In this document: in pieces, positions 23,939 through 31,570 of the stretch
How the letters are laid out: each line of letters starts with the position of its first letter
Numbering within the stretch: the first letter of the stretch is position 1
Assembly: GCF_017084525.1 (NCBI RefSeq)
Contig: NZ_CP070950.1
Span: forward strand, 4,154,001 to 4,218,000
DNA: 64,000 bases
Direction: 5' to 3'
From: Conexibacter sp. SYSU D00693
GTDB taxonomy: Bacteria > Actinomycetota > Thermoleophilia > Solirubrobacterales > Solirubrobacteraceae
The notes under the pieces: generated by a model
Told to the model about the DNA's origin: nothing
The model's database searches: none
Seen by the model: only the letters and a program-made list of their open reading frames with translations
Made by a program: the position numbers and the translations under genes

Positions 23939-26551
23939 ATGCCGTCCCACCTGCGCCGCACCCTCCTCGCGACCGCCGCCGCCCTGGTCGCGCTCCCCGC
24001 CGCATCCGGCCACGCCGCGACCGTCGAACGGTCGGGCGACGCGCTGCGCGTCGTCGCCGGCACGTGGGAGGCCAACACGACGACCGTGGCCGACGCCACC
24101 GCCGGCGCGGTCCTCATCACCGACGGCGCCGGCCTGAAGCTCGCGGCCGGCACCGGCTGCACCCTCGCGTCCGGGAAGGTCACGTGCCCGCTCAGCGGCG
24201 CCACCCGGCTGGAGGTCCTCGGCGGCGACCGCGGCGACACCCTCACCGCGAACGCCACGTCGGTCGCCGTCACGCTCGACGGCGGCGCGGGCGACGACCG
24301 GCTCACCGGCGCCCAGACCGCCGGGACCCTCGTCGGTGCCGACGGCAACGACACCCTCGACGGCCGCGGCGGCGACGACGTCCTCGGCGGCGGGGCGGGT
24401 GGCGACAAGCTGCTGGGCGGCGACGGCGCCGACCAGCTCGACGGCGACGACGGGGCCGACCGCCTGGAGTCCGGCACCGGCGACGACCTCCTGCGCGGCG
24501 GCGCGGGCGACGACGTCCTGAAGGCCGCCGACGGCGACGACCGCCTCGAGGGCCACGACGGCACCGACAGCCTCGACGCCGGCGCCGGCGACGACCAGCT
24601 CGACGGCGGGTCCGGCGACGACGACCTCCTGACCGGCACCGGCGACGACAGCGCCGAGGGCGGCCCGGGCCGCGACGGCCTCGACGGGGCCGACGGCAAC
24701 GACGTCCTGCGGGGCGGCGACGGCAGCGACGTCCTCGACGGCGACACGGGCGACGACCAGCTCGAGGGCGGCGCCGAGAGCGACCGGCTGGAGGGCGAGG
24801 ACGGCAGCGACCGGCTCGACGGCGGCGACGGCGACGACCGCCTGGAGGGCGACGCCGAGGGCGATCGCCTCGACGGCGGGCCCGGCGCCGACGCGCTCGC
24901 GGGCGGCGACGGCGCCGACCGCCTCGACGGGGGCGACGACGCCGACGAGCTCGGCGGTGGCAGCGGGGACGACGAGCTCTGGGGCGCCGCCGGTGCCGAC
25001 GGGCTCGACGGCGGCGACGGCGCGGACCGGCTCGACGGCGGCGCGGGCGACGACGGCCTGCGCGGGGCGCAGGGCGACGACCGCCTCGCGGGGGCCGACG
25101 GCGCCGACCGGCTCGACGGCGGCGGCGGCGCCGACTGGCTCGACGGCGGCCTGGGGCCCGACGCGATGGAGGGCGGGGAGGGCCAGGACACCGTCGACTA
25201 CACGGCGCGCCGGGCCGGCGTGCGGGTGACGCTCGACGGCAAGGCCGACGACGGCGAGACGGGGGAGGGCGACGACGTGCGCTCCTCCGCCGACGACCTC
25301 CTCGGGGGCGCCGGCAACGACGACCTGACGGGGTCCGACTGGCCCCAGCGGATCATCGGAGGCCCCGGCGACGATCGCCTCGACGGCAAGGGCGGCGGCG
25401 ACGTCGTCGAGGGCGGCGACGGCAGGGACCTCCTCATCGGAGGCTCGGGCAAGGACCTCGTCGACGGCGGCGCCGGCGACGACCACCTCTCGACCGTCGA
25501 CGCCACCGTCGAGGACCTGCGCTGCGGCGCGGGGGCCAAGGACGTGGCGGTGCTCGACAAGGGCGACAAGCCGTCAGGCTGCGAGACGCGCAAGGTCCGC
25601 ACGCCCGCCCAGGCCTCCACCGCGACGACGGCCACCACCACGGCGACCGCCGCACGGGCGACGGGGGTCAAGCGCGTCGCCGGCCATGGCCGCTTCGTCT
25701 CGATCGCCGGCCAGCCGGGCGAGCGCATCGACTCGCGTCTGGCCGCCGACGTGCAGTGGCTCATCCGCACCTTCCACGTCCGCGTGACCGACGGCTTCGC
25801 GATGTCCGGCCACGCCCGTGACGGCGAGCACCCGGTCGGCCTCGCGGTCGACCTCGTCCCCGGGCCGGGCGGCAGCTGGGCCGACGTCGACCGCCTCGCG
25901 CGCTGGGCCGAGCCGCGCCAGGGGCGCCCGCGCCGGCCCTTCCGCTGGGTCGGCTACGACGGCGACGCGGGCCACGGCCGCGGCCACCACCTGCACCTCT
26001 CGTGGCGCCACGGCGCCGCCCGGCGCGGCCGGCCCGCGGCGTGGGTCGAGCGCCTGGTCCTGAAGTCCTCCGCGGCGTCGGCCGGGACCACCGCGCTGCG
26101 CACCGCCTCGCTCGTGCGCCTCGCCCGCTCGAACCGCGCCCTCGGCCGCCGGCCGTCGATCAGGACCGGCCTGCGCGCGGTCGCCCGCTGCTCGGGCGCC
26201 GGGCCACTGCGCGAGACCTGGCAGGCGGCGGGCCGCGCCTTCGGCCTGCGCTGGAGCGTGCTGGCCGCGATCACCGAGGTCGAGTCGGGCCACGGCTGCA
26301 CCATGGGGCCGTCGAGCGCGGGGGCCATCGGCTGGACGCAGTTCCTGCCGTCGAGCTGGCGGATCTACGGGATGGACGCCGACGGTGACGGCAGGGCCAG
26401 CCCGCACTCGAGCGTCGACGCGATCTTCTCCACCGCGCGCTACCTGCGGGCCAGCGGCGCGCCGCGCTCCTACCGCCGCGCGCTCTACGCCTACAACCAC
26501 GCGTGGTGGTACGTCGACAAGGTGCTCAAGCGGGCCAGGGCGTACCGCTAG
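23939..26551 (+). CDS. Exported RTX-repeat protein fused to M15-like and SLT peptidoglycan-hydrolase domains
   Basis: 870 aa. A signal peptide (RRTLLATAAALVALPAASGHA) leads to a small beta domain. Residues about 113-517 are some 35 glycine/aspartate nonapeptides of the form GGxGxDxLx, a calcium-binding beta-roll. A Thr/Ala linker follows. Residues about 580-690 resemble an M15 carboxypeptidase (GEHPVGLAVDLVPG, GRGHHLHLSW). Residues about 750-870 are a transglycosylase module with EVESGHG and AGAIGWTQFLPSSWRIYG, plus the DADGDG calcium-like loop. It likely acts on the cell wall outside the cell, with calcium folding the repeats. The same two enzyme modules occur in reverse order in the 831-aa protein at 4.3-6.8 kb. 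Confidence 0.88.
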   Translation: MPSHLRRTLLATAAALVALPAASGHAATVERSGDALRVVAGTWEANTTTVADATAGAVLITDGAGLKLAAGTGCTLASGKVTCPLSGATRLEVLGGDRGDTLTANATSVAVTLDGGAGDDRLTGAQTAGTLVGADGNDTLDGRGGDDVLGGGAGGDKLLGGDGADQLDGDDGADRLESGTGDDLLRGGAGDDVLKAADGDDRLEGHDGTDSLDAGAGDDQLDGGSGDDDLLTGTGDDSAEGGPGRDGLDGADGNDVLRGGDGSDVLDGDTGDDQLEGGAESDRLEGEDGSDRLDGGDGDDRLEGDAEGDRLDGGPGADALAGGDGADRLDGGDDADELGGGSGDDELWGAAGADGLDGGDGADRLDGGAGDDGLRGAQGDDRLAGADGADRLDGGGGADWLDGGLGPDAMEGGEGQDTVDYTARRAGVRVTLDGKADDGETGEGDDVRSSADDLLGGAGNDDLTGSDWPQRIIGGPGDDRLDGKGGGDVVEGGDGRDLLIGGSGKDLVDGGAGDDHLSTVDATVEDLRCGAGAKDVAVLDKGDKPSGCETRKVRTPAQASTATTATTTATAARATGVKRVAGHGRFVSIAGQPGERIDSRLAADVQWLIRTFHVRVTDGFAMSGHARDGEHPVGLAVDLVPGPGGSWADVDRLARWAEPRQGRPRRPFRWVGYDGDAGHGRGHHLHLSWRHGAARRGRPAAWVERLVLKSSAASAGTTALRTASLVRLARSNRALGRRPSIRTGLRAVARCSGAGPLRETWQAAGRAFGLRWSVLAAITEVESGHGCTMGPSSAGAIGWTQFLPSSWRIYGMDADGDGRASPHSSVDAIFSTARYLRASGAPRSYRRALYAYNHAWWYVDKVLKRARAYR
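24275..25500 (+). repeat. RTX nonapeptide-coding repeat tract
   Basis: About 35 imperfect 27-bp units dominated by ggcgacgac and ctcgacggc words. They encode the beta-roll of the preceding entry. The tract may be prone to unequal recombination and misassembly. Confidence 0.9.
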
Positions 26552-27150
26552 GGCGCCAGCGCCGCCAGCAGCCCGTCGACGGTCCCCATCGCCTGGTCGC
26601 GCGCGGCCTCGCGGTCGGGCGCCCGGGCGACCCACATCGCCAGCTCGTCGAGCGCGCCGAGCAGCGCGTGGGCCAGCGGCTCGACGGGCTGCCCGCGCAC
26701 CGCGCCGGCCTCCATGCCGGCCTGCAGCGTCGCCAGGACGATGCCCAGGCCATGCTGCATGCCGATCTCGCGCCAGCGCTCCCAGCCGAGGACCGCGGGC
26801 GCGTCGAGCAGGACGATCCGCTCGACCTCCGGGGTGGCGCAGGCGTCGAGGAAGACCTGCGCGCCGTGGCGCAGCGCGCTCAGCGGGTCGGCCGCGCCGG
26901 CGCCGAGCGCCTCGGTGGCCACGCGCTGGGTGACCTCCTGCTCGACGGCCTCGAAGACCGCCTCGAAGAGCGCGGCCTTGTCCTTGAACTGGTGGTACAG
27001 CGCGCCGCGCGTGACCCCGGCGGCGCGCACGAGCTCCTCGGTCCCGACCGCGGCGTAGCCACGCTCGCCGAAGAGGCCGCGACCGGCGTCGAGGAGGGCG
27101 CCGCGGGTGGCGGCGGAGCGTTCGTCCTGGGTTCGGCGCTTGCGTTCCAT
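26548..27150 (-). CDS. TetR family transcriptional regulator
   Basis: 200 aa. HTH at residues 14-60 (ATRGALLDAGRGLFGERGYA, TEELVRAAGVTRGALYHQF, DKAALFEAVFEAVE). The ligand domain matches the common C-terminal type found with hydrolases. It is divergent from an alpha/beta hydrolase gene across a 60-bp gap with two tandem operator-like palindromes next to its ATG, so autorepression and control of the hydrolase are likely. Its stop overlaps that of the RTX gene. Confidence 0.9.
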   Translation of the reverse strand: MERKRRTQDERSAATRGALLDAGRGLFGERGYAAVGTEELVRAAGVTRGALYHQFKDKAALFEAVFEAVEQEVTQRVATEALGAGAADPLSALRHGAQVFLDACATPEVERIVLLDAPAVLGWERWREIGMQHGLGIVLATLQAGMEAGAVRGQPVEPLAHALLGALDELAMWVARAPDREAARDQAMGTVDGLLAALAP

Positions 27151-27160
27151 ACAGACTGCA

Positions 27161-27194
27161 TGTACGTTGCGTACAGGCTGTACGGAAACGTAGA
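27161..27194 (+). promoter_or_regulatory. Tandem TetR operator-like palindromes
   Basis: TGTACG-TTG-CGTACA at 27161-27175 is a perfect 6-bp dyad. TGTACG-GAAA-CGTAGA at 27179-27194 is a second, imperfect copy three bases later. Both fill the divergent promoter between the TetR and hydrolase genes. Confidence 0.6.
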
Positions 27195-27210
27195 CGACGC
27201 GGAGGACGCC

Positions 27211-28083
27211 ATGCCGGAGATCACGCTGTCGCAGGGGACGCTCGAGTACGAGGACGAGGGCAGCGGCCCGCCCGTCGTCTTCGTGCACGGCTTCCTCGTC
27301 GACGAGACCCTGTGGGCCCCGACCGCCAAGGCGCTGGGCAGCCGGGCGCGGTGCATCCGCCCGACGCTGCCGCTCGGGTCGCACCGGCGGGCCATGGGCC
27401 CCGGCTTCGACGCCTCGCCGCGCGGCGTCGCCCGCCTCGTCCTCGAGCTGCTCGACGCGCTGGAGCTCGAGGACGTGACGCTCGTGGGCAACGACACCGG
27501 TGGCGCCATCTGCCAGTTCGTCCTCGACGAGGCGCCCGAGCGCGTGGCGCGGGTCGTCCTCACGGACTGCGACTGCTTCGACCGCTTCCCGCCGCCGCCG
27601 TTCAACCTGGTCTTCGCACTGCCCAGGGTGCCGGGCCTCATGGCGCTGACCGGCGCGGCCCTGAAGCTCGCGCCGGTGCGCCGCCTGGGCTTCGGGGTCC
27701 TCACGACGCACAAGGTCCCGGCGTCCCAGCTCGAGCGCTGGTGCCGGCCCCTGTCCCAGGACCGCGCGGTGCGCGACGAGACGGGGCGCTTCCTGTCCAA
27801 CGTCGATCCGCAGGAGCTGCTCGACGTCGCGACGCGGCTGCCCCGCTACGAGGGACGGGTGCTGCTGGCCTGGGCGCCGGCCGACCGCTTCTTCCGCCTC
27901 GAGGACGGGCGCCGCCTGGCGGCGCTGTTCGGCGACAGCGAGCTGGTCGAGGTGCACGACGCGCGGACGTTCGTGCCACTCGACCAGCCCGAGGTGCTCG
28001 CTGACCTGATCGGCCGCGAGCTCGACCGCGCCGCTACGCGGTCTGCAGCAGCCCCGCGGGCGTCGAGCCCTGCAGCGGGCTGA
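27211..28083 (+). CDS. Alpha/beta hydrolase
   Basis: 290 aa with the fold's usual order: oxyanion motif VVFVHGFLVDETLW, nucleophile elbow GNDTGGA (Asp in place of Ser, as in haloalkane dehalogenases and some epoxide hydrolases) near residue 97, and later DRFFRLEDGRRL and FVPLDQPE where an acid and histidine are expected; the final histidine is not obvious. Substrate unknown; dehalogenase, epoxide hydrolase or a non-enzymatic relative are possible. GGAGG lies 5 nt before the ATG. The last 50 nt overlap the convergent GST gene. Confidence 0.82.
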   Translation: MPEITLSQGTLEYEDEGSGPPVVFVHGFLVDETLWAPTAKALGSRARCIRPTLPLGSHRRAMGPGFDASPRGVARLVLELLDALELEDVTLVGNDTGGAICQFVLDEAPERVARVVLTDCDCFDRFPPPPFNLVFALPRVPGLMALTGAALKLAPVRRLGFGVLTTHKVPASQLERWCRPLSQDRAVRDETGRFLSNVDPQELLDVATRLPRYEGRVLLAWAPADRFFRLEDGRRLAALFGDSELVEVHDARTFVPLDQPEVLADLIGRELDRAATRSAAAPRASSPAAG

Positions 28084-28759
28084 ACCACCGGTGCGCGAGG
28101 TCCGCCGCAGGGCGGCCCTCGAAGAGGGGCTGGACGTCCCCGATGGTGATGAGGAGCCGCAGCGTCGCGCCGATCTGGAAGTCCGCGGCGTTGGGCTCCT
28201 CGCCGCCGATGACGCCCTGGGCGATGAAGGCGTCGACCTGGTCGAGCTGGGCGGGCAGCGCGGCGAGGGCGTCGCGCACCGCATCGTCGGTCGCGTCGTT
28301 GAGCTTGCGCTCGATGCGCGTGGCGACCGGCGCGATCGCCCTGAGGACGGGCACCGGCATCGCCGGCAGCTTCCCACCCTCCTGGTAGCCCTTCATCGAC
28401 GCCGGGCTCTTCTGGAAGGCGGGCCAGAGGAACGTGCGCGCGACGGGCTGCAGGACCTCGTCGCCCCAGCGCTCGGCCTGCTCGACCTCGCCGCGCTGCT
28501 CGGGCGAGTGGCCGTAGAGCGGCGGCTCGGGGCGCAGCTCCTCGAGGCGGCGCATGATCGCTCGCGAGCCCTGGACCTTCTCGCCGTCGTCGAAGCGGAT
28601 CGCCGGCACCGTCCGGCCCGGGAACAGGCGCGGCATCACCGCTGCGTGCATCGGCGGCGGGAGCTCGACGGTGCGGTAGGGCAGGCCCTTGCGCTGGAGG
28701 GCCGCCTCGACCGCCGCGCAGGGGTGCGAGCCGTGGACCACGTAGAGCTTCGTCGCCAT
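28034..28759 (-). CDS. Glutathione S-transferase-like protein
   Basis: 241 aa. Residues 1-80 form a thioredoxin-like domain (KLYVVHGSHPCAAVEAALQR, RTVPAIRFDDGEKVQGSRAI, with the cis-proline TVPAI and the ES-like QGSRAI). The rest is an all-helical GST domain ending NAADFQIGATLRLLITIGD. Actinobacteria generally lack glutathione, so the thiol cofactor or role is uncertain. ATG 28759 has TAGGCT 8 nt upstream. Confidence 0.8.
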   Translation of the reverse strand: MATKLYVVHGSHPCAAVEAALQRKGLPYRTVELPPPMHAAVMPRLFPGRTVPAIRFDDGEKVQGSRAIMRRLEELRPEPPLYGHSPEQRGEVEQAERWGDEVLQPVARTFLWPAFQKSPASMKGYQEGGKLPAMPVPVLRAIAPVATRIERKLNDATDDAVRDALAALPAQLDQVDAFIAQGVIGGEEPNAADFQIGATLRLLITIGDVQPLFEGRPAADLAHRWFSPLQGSTPAGLLQTA

Positions 28760-28767
28760 GGGCCGCG

Positions 28768-28773
28768 AGCCTA
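28768..28773 (-). promoter_or_regulatory. -10 element of the GST-like gene
   Basis: TAGGCT on the minus strand, 8 nt before ATG 28759; it is back to back with the coaX promoter 30 bp away. Confidence 0.5.
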
Positions 28774-28803
28774 GTGGGGCACCACGGCGGGTGTCCCACC
28801 GCC

Positions 28804-28809
28804 TACGCT
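28804..28809 (+). promoter_or_regulatory. -10 element of coaX
   Basis: TACGCT, 6 nt before GTG 28816. Confidence 0.6.
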
Positions 28810-28815
28810 GCGGCC

Positions 28816-29583
28816 GTGCTCCTCGTGGTCGACGTCGGCAACACGCAGACCCACTTCGGCACGTGGGACGGCGAGCAGCTGGTCGAGCACTGGCGCTTCG
28901 CGACGGTGCGCACGTCGACCGCGGACGAGATCGGCGCGGCGCTGCGCAACCTGCTCGAGCTGCGCGGCGTGGGCATGGCCGACCTCGACGCGTCGATCGT
29001 GTCCTCCAGCGTCCCGCAGCTCGAGCCCGAGTGGGTCGAGATGGGCCGGCGCTACCTCGGCCACAAGACCTTGGCGGTGGGACCAGGGCTGCGCACCGGG
29101 ATGCCGATCCGCATCGACAACCCGCGCGAGCTCGGCGCCGATCGCCTCGTCAACGCCGTCGCCGCGTTCGAGTTCCTCGGCGGGCCGTGCGTGAGCGTCG
29201 ACTTCGGCACGGCGGTGAACTTCGACGTCGTCAGCGCCCAGGGGGAGTTCCTGGGCGGGGTGATCGCGCCCGGGGTCGAGGTGTCGCTCGAGGCCCTGAC
29301 CAGCCGCGGCGCGAAGCTCCCCCGCATCGACCTGGCCGCGCCCCGCAGCGCAATCGGCAAGTCGTCGGTCGACGCGATCCGCTCCGGCGTGATCTACGGC
29401 TTCGCCGCGCAGGTCGACGGCGTCATGGAGCGCATCCAGGAGGAGCTCGGCGAGGAGGCGACGACGATCGCCACCGGCGGGCTCGCCAACCACATCGTCC
29501 CGCACTGCACGTCGATCGACTCGGTCGACGACCTGCTGACGCTCAAGGGGCTCAAGCTCCTGCACGAGCGCAACGGCGCGTAG
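28816..29583 (+). CDS. coaX: Type III pantothenate kinase
   Basis: 255 aa. VVDVGNTQTHFGTWDG at the N-terminus is the ATP-binding loop of the ASKHA fold, GADRLVNAVAA near residue 110 binds pantothenate with the catalytic aspartate, and SVDFGTAVNFDVV and LGGVIAPGVEVSLEAL complete the site. It makes 4'-phosphopantothenate, the first step to CoA, and unlike type I enzymes is not inhibited by CoA. GTG 28816 fits the family length; an upstream ATG in frame is excluded by the -10 element. Confidence 0.95.
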   Translation: MLLVVDVGNTQTHFGTWDGEQLVEHWRFATVRTSTADEIGAALRNLLELRGVGMADLDASIVSSSVPQLEPEWVEMGRRYLGHKTLAVGPGLRTGMPIRIDNPRELGADRLVNAVAAFEFLGGPCVSVDFGTAVNFDVVSAQGEFLGGVIAPGVEVSLEALTSRGAKLPRIDLAAPRSAIGKSSVDAIRSGVIYGFAAQVDGVMERIQEELGEEATTIATGGLANHIVPHCTSIDSVDDLLTLKGLKLLHERNGA

Positions 29584-29633
29584 GACGCACGCGCTTCGTC
29601 GCAGGACTGCCGCGAGGACGTTGCGGACCTGCA

Positions 29634-29654
29634 CCGCCGCGCCCGACGCGGCGG
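29634..29654 (+). terminator. Hairpin after coaX
   Basis: CCGCCGCG, loop CCCGA, CGCGGCGG; the stem can extend by CAC/GTG with one bulged G. It lies 50 nt after the coaX stop and just before the DUF192 ribosome-binding site. No T-run. Confidence 0.4.
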
Positions 29655-29675
29655 GTGCCGGGGGAGGGTGGCCGC

Positions 29676-30023
29676 ATGCCTCCGCGCCTGCGCCGCCTGC
29701 CCCACCGCTCCGCCGGGCCGTTCACGCTCGCCCTCGCGCGCACGCCCCGCGCGCGCCTGCTCGGGCTCGCCGGTCTGCGGGGCGTCCCGCCGGGGACCGC
29801 GCTCGTGCTCGGTGGCACGCGGTCGGTCCACACGTGCGGGATGCGCTTCGCCCTCGACCTCGTGTGGCTCGGACGGCGCGGCGAGCCGCTGCGCGTGGAC
29901 GAGGGCGTGGGGCCGCGGCGGCTGCGGGCCTGCCGGGGCGCGCGGGCGGTGGCCGAGTGCCGCGCCGGCGAGGGGCGGGCGCTGGCGGCCACCCTGCGCG
30001 CGGGCGGCTCTACCCTGTCGTGA
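29676..30023 (+). CDS. DUF192 family protein
   Basis: 115 aa, ATG 29676 behind GGGGGAGGG. The family core is visible: ARTPRARLLGLAGLRGVPPG then the conserved THTCGMRF-like HTCGMRFALDLVWLGRRG and the closing RACRGARAVAECRAGEGRA. No signal peptide, so it is cytoplasmic here, unlike many members. Function of the family is not established. Confidence 0.8.
   Translation: MPPRLRRLPHRSAGPFTLALARTPRARLLGLAGLRGVPPGTALVLGGTRSVHTCGMRFALDLVWLGRRGEPLRVDEGVGPRRLRACRGARAVAECRAGEGRALAATLRAGGSTLS
30011..30016 (+). promoter_or_regulatory. -10 element of dusB
   Basis: TACCCT, 10 nt before ATG 30027, inside the final codons of the DUF192 gene. Confidence 0.45.
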
Positions 30024-30026
30024 CCG

Positions 30027-31034
30027 ATGCCGTCGCTGACCGACACCTGGCGCCTGGGGCCGCTCGAGGTCCCCAACCGCGTCGTGCTCGCGCCCCTCGC
30101 GGGGATCGGGACGTGGTTCGTGCGCCTGCAGGCCAAGCGCTACGGCGCGGGCCTCGCCGTGTCGGAGATGGTCTCGAGCTTCGGCATCCACCACGGCAAC
30201 CAGAAGACCGTGACGGAGATGCTGCGCCTGCACCCCGACGAGCACGTGGGCGGCCCGGTCGCCCTGCAGCTCTTCGGCCAGGACCCTGACGTCATGCGCT
30301 CGGCCGCCGCGTACGTCGCCGAGCACACCGCGGTCGACGTCATCGACCTCAACATGGGCTGCCCGGTCCCGAAGGTCTGCAAGACCGGCGCGGGCGCGGC
30401 GCTCATCAAGGACCCCGACACGGCGGTCGCCGTGGCCCGCGCGGCGCGCGAGGGCAGCGGCCTCCCGGTCACCGTGAAGCTGCGCTCGGGGCAGCGGCCC
30501 GGGGAGACCGACGGCTTCGGCCTCGCCCACCGCCTCGTCGACGAGGCGGGGGTGGCGGCGATCGGCTTCCACCCGCGCTCGGCGGCGGTCCACCACAAGG
30601 GCACGCCGGACTACGACCTCGCGGCGCAGCTCGTCGCCTCGCTGGGGGCGCCGGTGGTCCTCTCGGGCGGCCTGCGCAGCGCCGAGGCGGTCAAGGCGGC
30701 CTACGAGCACACCGGCGCGGACGCCGTGATGCTGGCCCGCGGCAGCCTCGGCAACCCGTGGCTGTTCGAGGAGGTCCTCGGCCGCCGCGCCGCCGCGCCG
30801 ACGGTCGAGGAGGTCCTCGCCGAGCACGACTGGGTGATGGACCGGGCAGTGGAGCATCTCGGCCCTGAGCGGGCTGGGCGCTTCCTGCGCAAGTTCCACC
30901 CCTGGTACGTCGAGCGCCTCGGGCTCGACCCGGTGCAGGCCAAGGCGGTCAACGCCGCGCTGCAGCAGTCGAGCACCGTCGAGGAGGCCCGTGCCGCTCT
31001 GGCGCCGGTCCGGCCGACGGTGCTTGCGGCCTGA
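30027..31034 (+). CDS. dusB: tRNA-dihydrouridine synthase (DusB-like)
   Basis: 335 aa. The FMN barrel starts with NRVVLAPLAGIGTWFVRLQA. The signature VIDLNMGCPVPKVCKTGAGAALIKDP near residue 105 contains the catalytic cysteine. VTVKLRSG, IGFHPRSA (H for FMN), VVLSGGLRS and DAVMLARGSLGNPWLFEEV follow. It reduces uridines in tRNA using NADPH. The order dusB-greA-lysS recurs in several bacterial lineages. Confidence 0.94.
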   Translation: MPSLTDTWRLGPLEVPNRVVLAPLAGIGTWFVRLQAKRYGAGLAVSEMVSSFGIHHGNQKTVTEMLRLHPDEHVGGPVALQLFGQDPDVMRSAAAYVAEHTAVDVIDLNMGCPVPKVCKTGAGAALIKDPDTAVAVARAAREGSGLPVTVKLRSGQRPGETDGFGLAHRLVDEAGVAAIGFHPRSAAVHHKGTPDYDLAAQLVASLGAPVVLSGGLRSAEAVKAAYEHTGADAVMLARGSLGNPWLFEEVLGRRAAAPTVEEVLAEHDWVMDRAVEHLGPERAGRFLRKFHPWYVERLGLDPVQAKAVNAALQQSSTVEEARAALAPVRPTVLAA

Positions 31035-31036
31035 GC

Positions 31037-31042
31037 TATCCT
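31037..31042 (+). promoter_or_regulatory. -10 element of greA with short leader
   Basis: TATCCT just after the dusB stop. Transcription near 31049 gives a leader of about 31 nt that is mostly the hairpin CGCTGC (31051-31056) / GCAGCG (31065-31070). Confidence 0.45.
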
Positions 31043-31079
31043 CCCGCGCTCGCTGCAGCCGGAAGCAGCGACCCACACC

Positions 31080-31559
31080 ATGCCTCGCGACGTCATCCTC
31101 ACCCCCGAAGGCCTCCAGAAGCTCAAGGACGAGTTGGAGCACCTCCAGACCGAGAAGCGGCGCGAGGTGGCCGAGCGCATCAAGGACGCGCGCGAGTTCG
31201 GCGACATCTCCGAGAACTCGGAGTACGACGACGCCAAGAACGAGCAGATGATGGTCGAGGCCCGGATCGCCCAGCTCGAGGAGAAGATCCGCGCCGCGCA
31301 GGTCGTCGACGCCTCCGAGCTCTCCAAGGACGTCGTCGGCGTCGGGTCGGTCGTGTCGGTCAAGACCGAGGACGGGAAGTCCGACAAGTTCACGATCGTC
31401 GGCTCGGCCGAGGCCAACCCGGCCGAGAAGAAGCTCTCCAACGAGTCGCCCGTCGGCCGCGCCCTCATGGGCCACAAGCGCAACGAGACCGTCACGGTCC
31501 AGCTGCCCAACGGCAAGACGCGCGAGTTCAAGATCACGAAGATCGACGTCGGGCTCTAG
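31080..31559 (+). CDS. greA: Transcription elongation factor GreA
   Basis: 159 aa. The N-terminal coiled coil carries the acidic tip GDISENSEYDDAKNEQ near residue 40, whose Asp/Glu pair enters the RNA polymerase secondary channel to stimulate cleavage of backtracked RNA. The C-terminal domain has the family ending SPVGRALMGHKRNETVTVQLPNG. No Shine-Dalgarno is seen before the ATG; a hairpin occupies the leader. Confidence 0.96.
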   Translation: MPRDVILTPEGLQKLKDELEHLQTEKRREVAERIKDAREFGDISENSEYDDAKNEQMMVEARIAQLEEKIRAAQVVDASELSKDVVGVGSVVSVKTEDGKSDKFTIVGSAEANPAEKKLSNESPVGRALMGHKRNETVTVQLPNGKTREFKITKIDVGL

Positions 31560-31570
31560 CCCGGCAGGCC

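Noticed and set aside
24275-25500. Regular short repeats resembling a CRISPR array
   Set aside because: The repeats are imperfect, in frame, have no unique spacers and encode GGxGxDxLx nonapeptides.
27160-27210. Earlier in-frame start for the alpha/beta hydrolase
   Set aside because: It would translate the TetR operator, while GGAGG lies at proper distance from ATG 27211.
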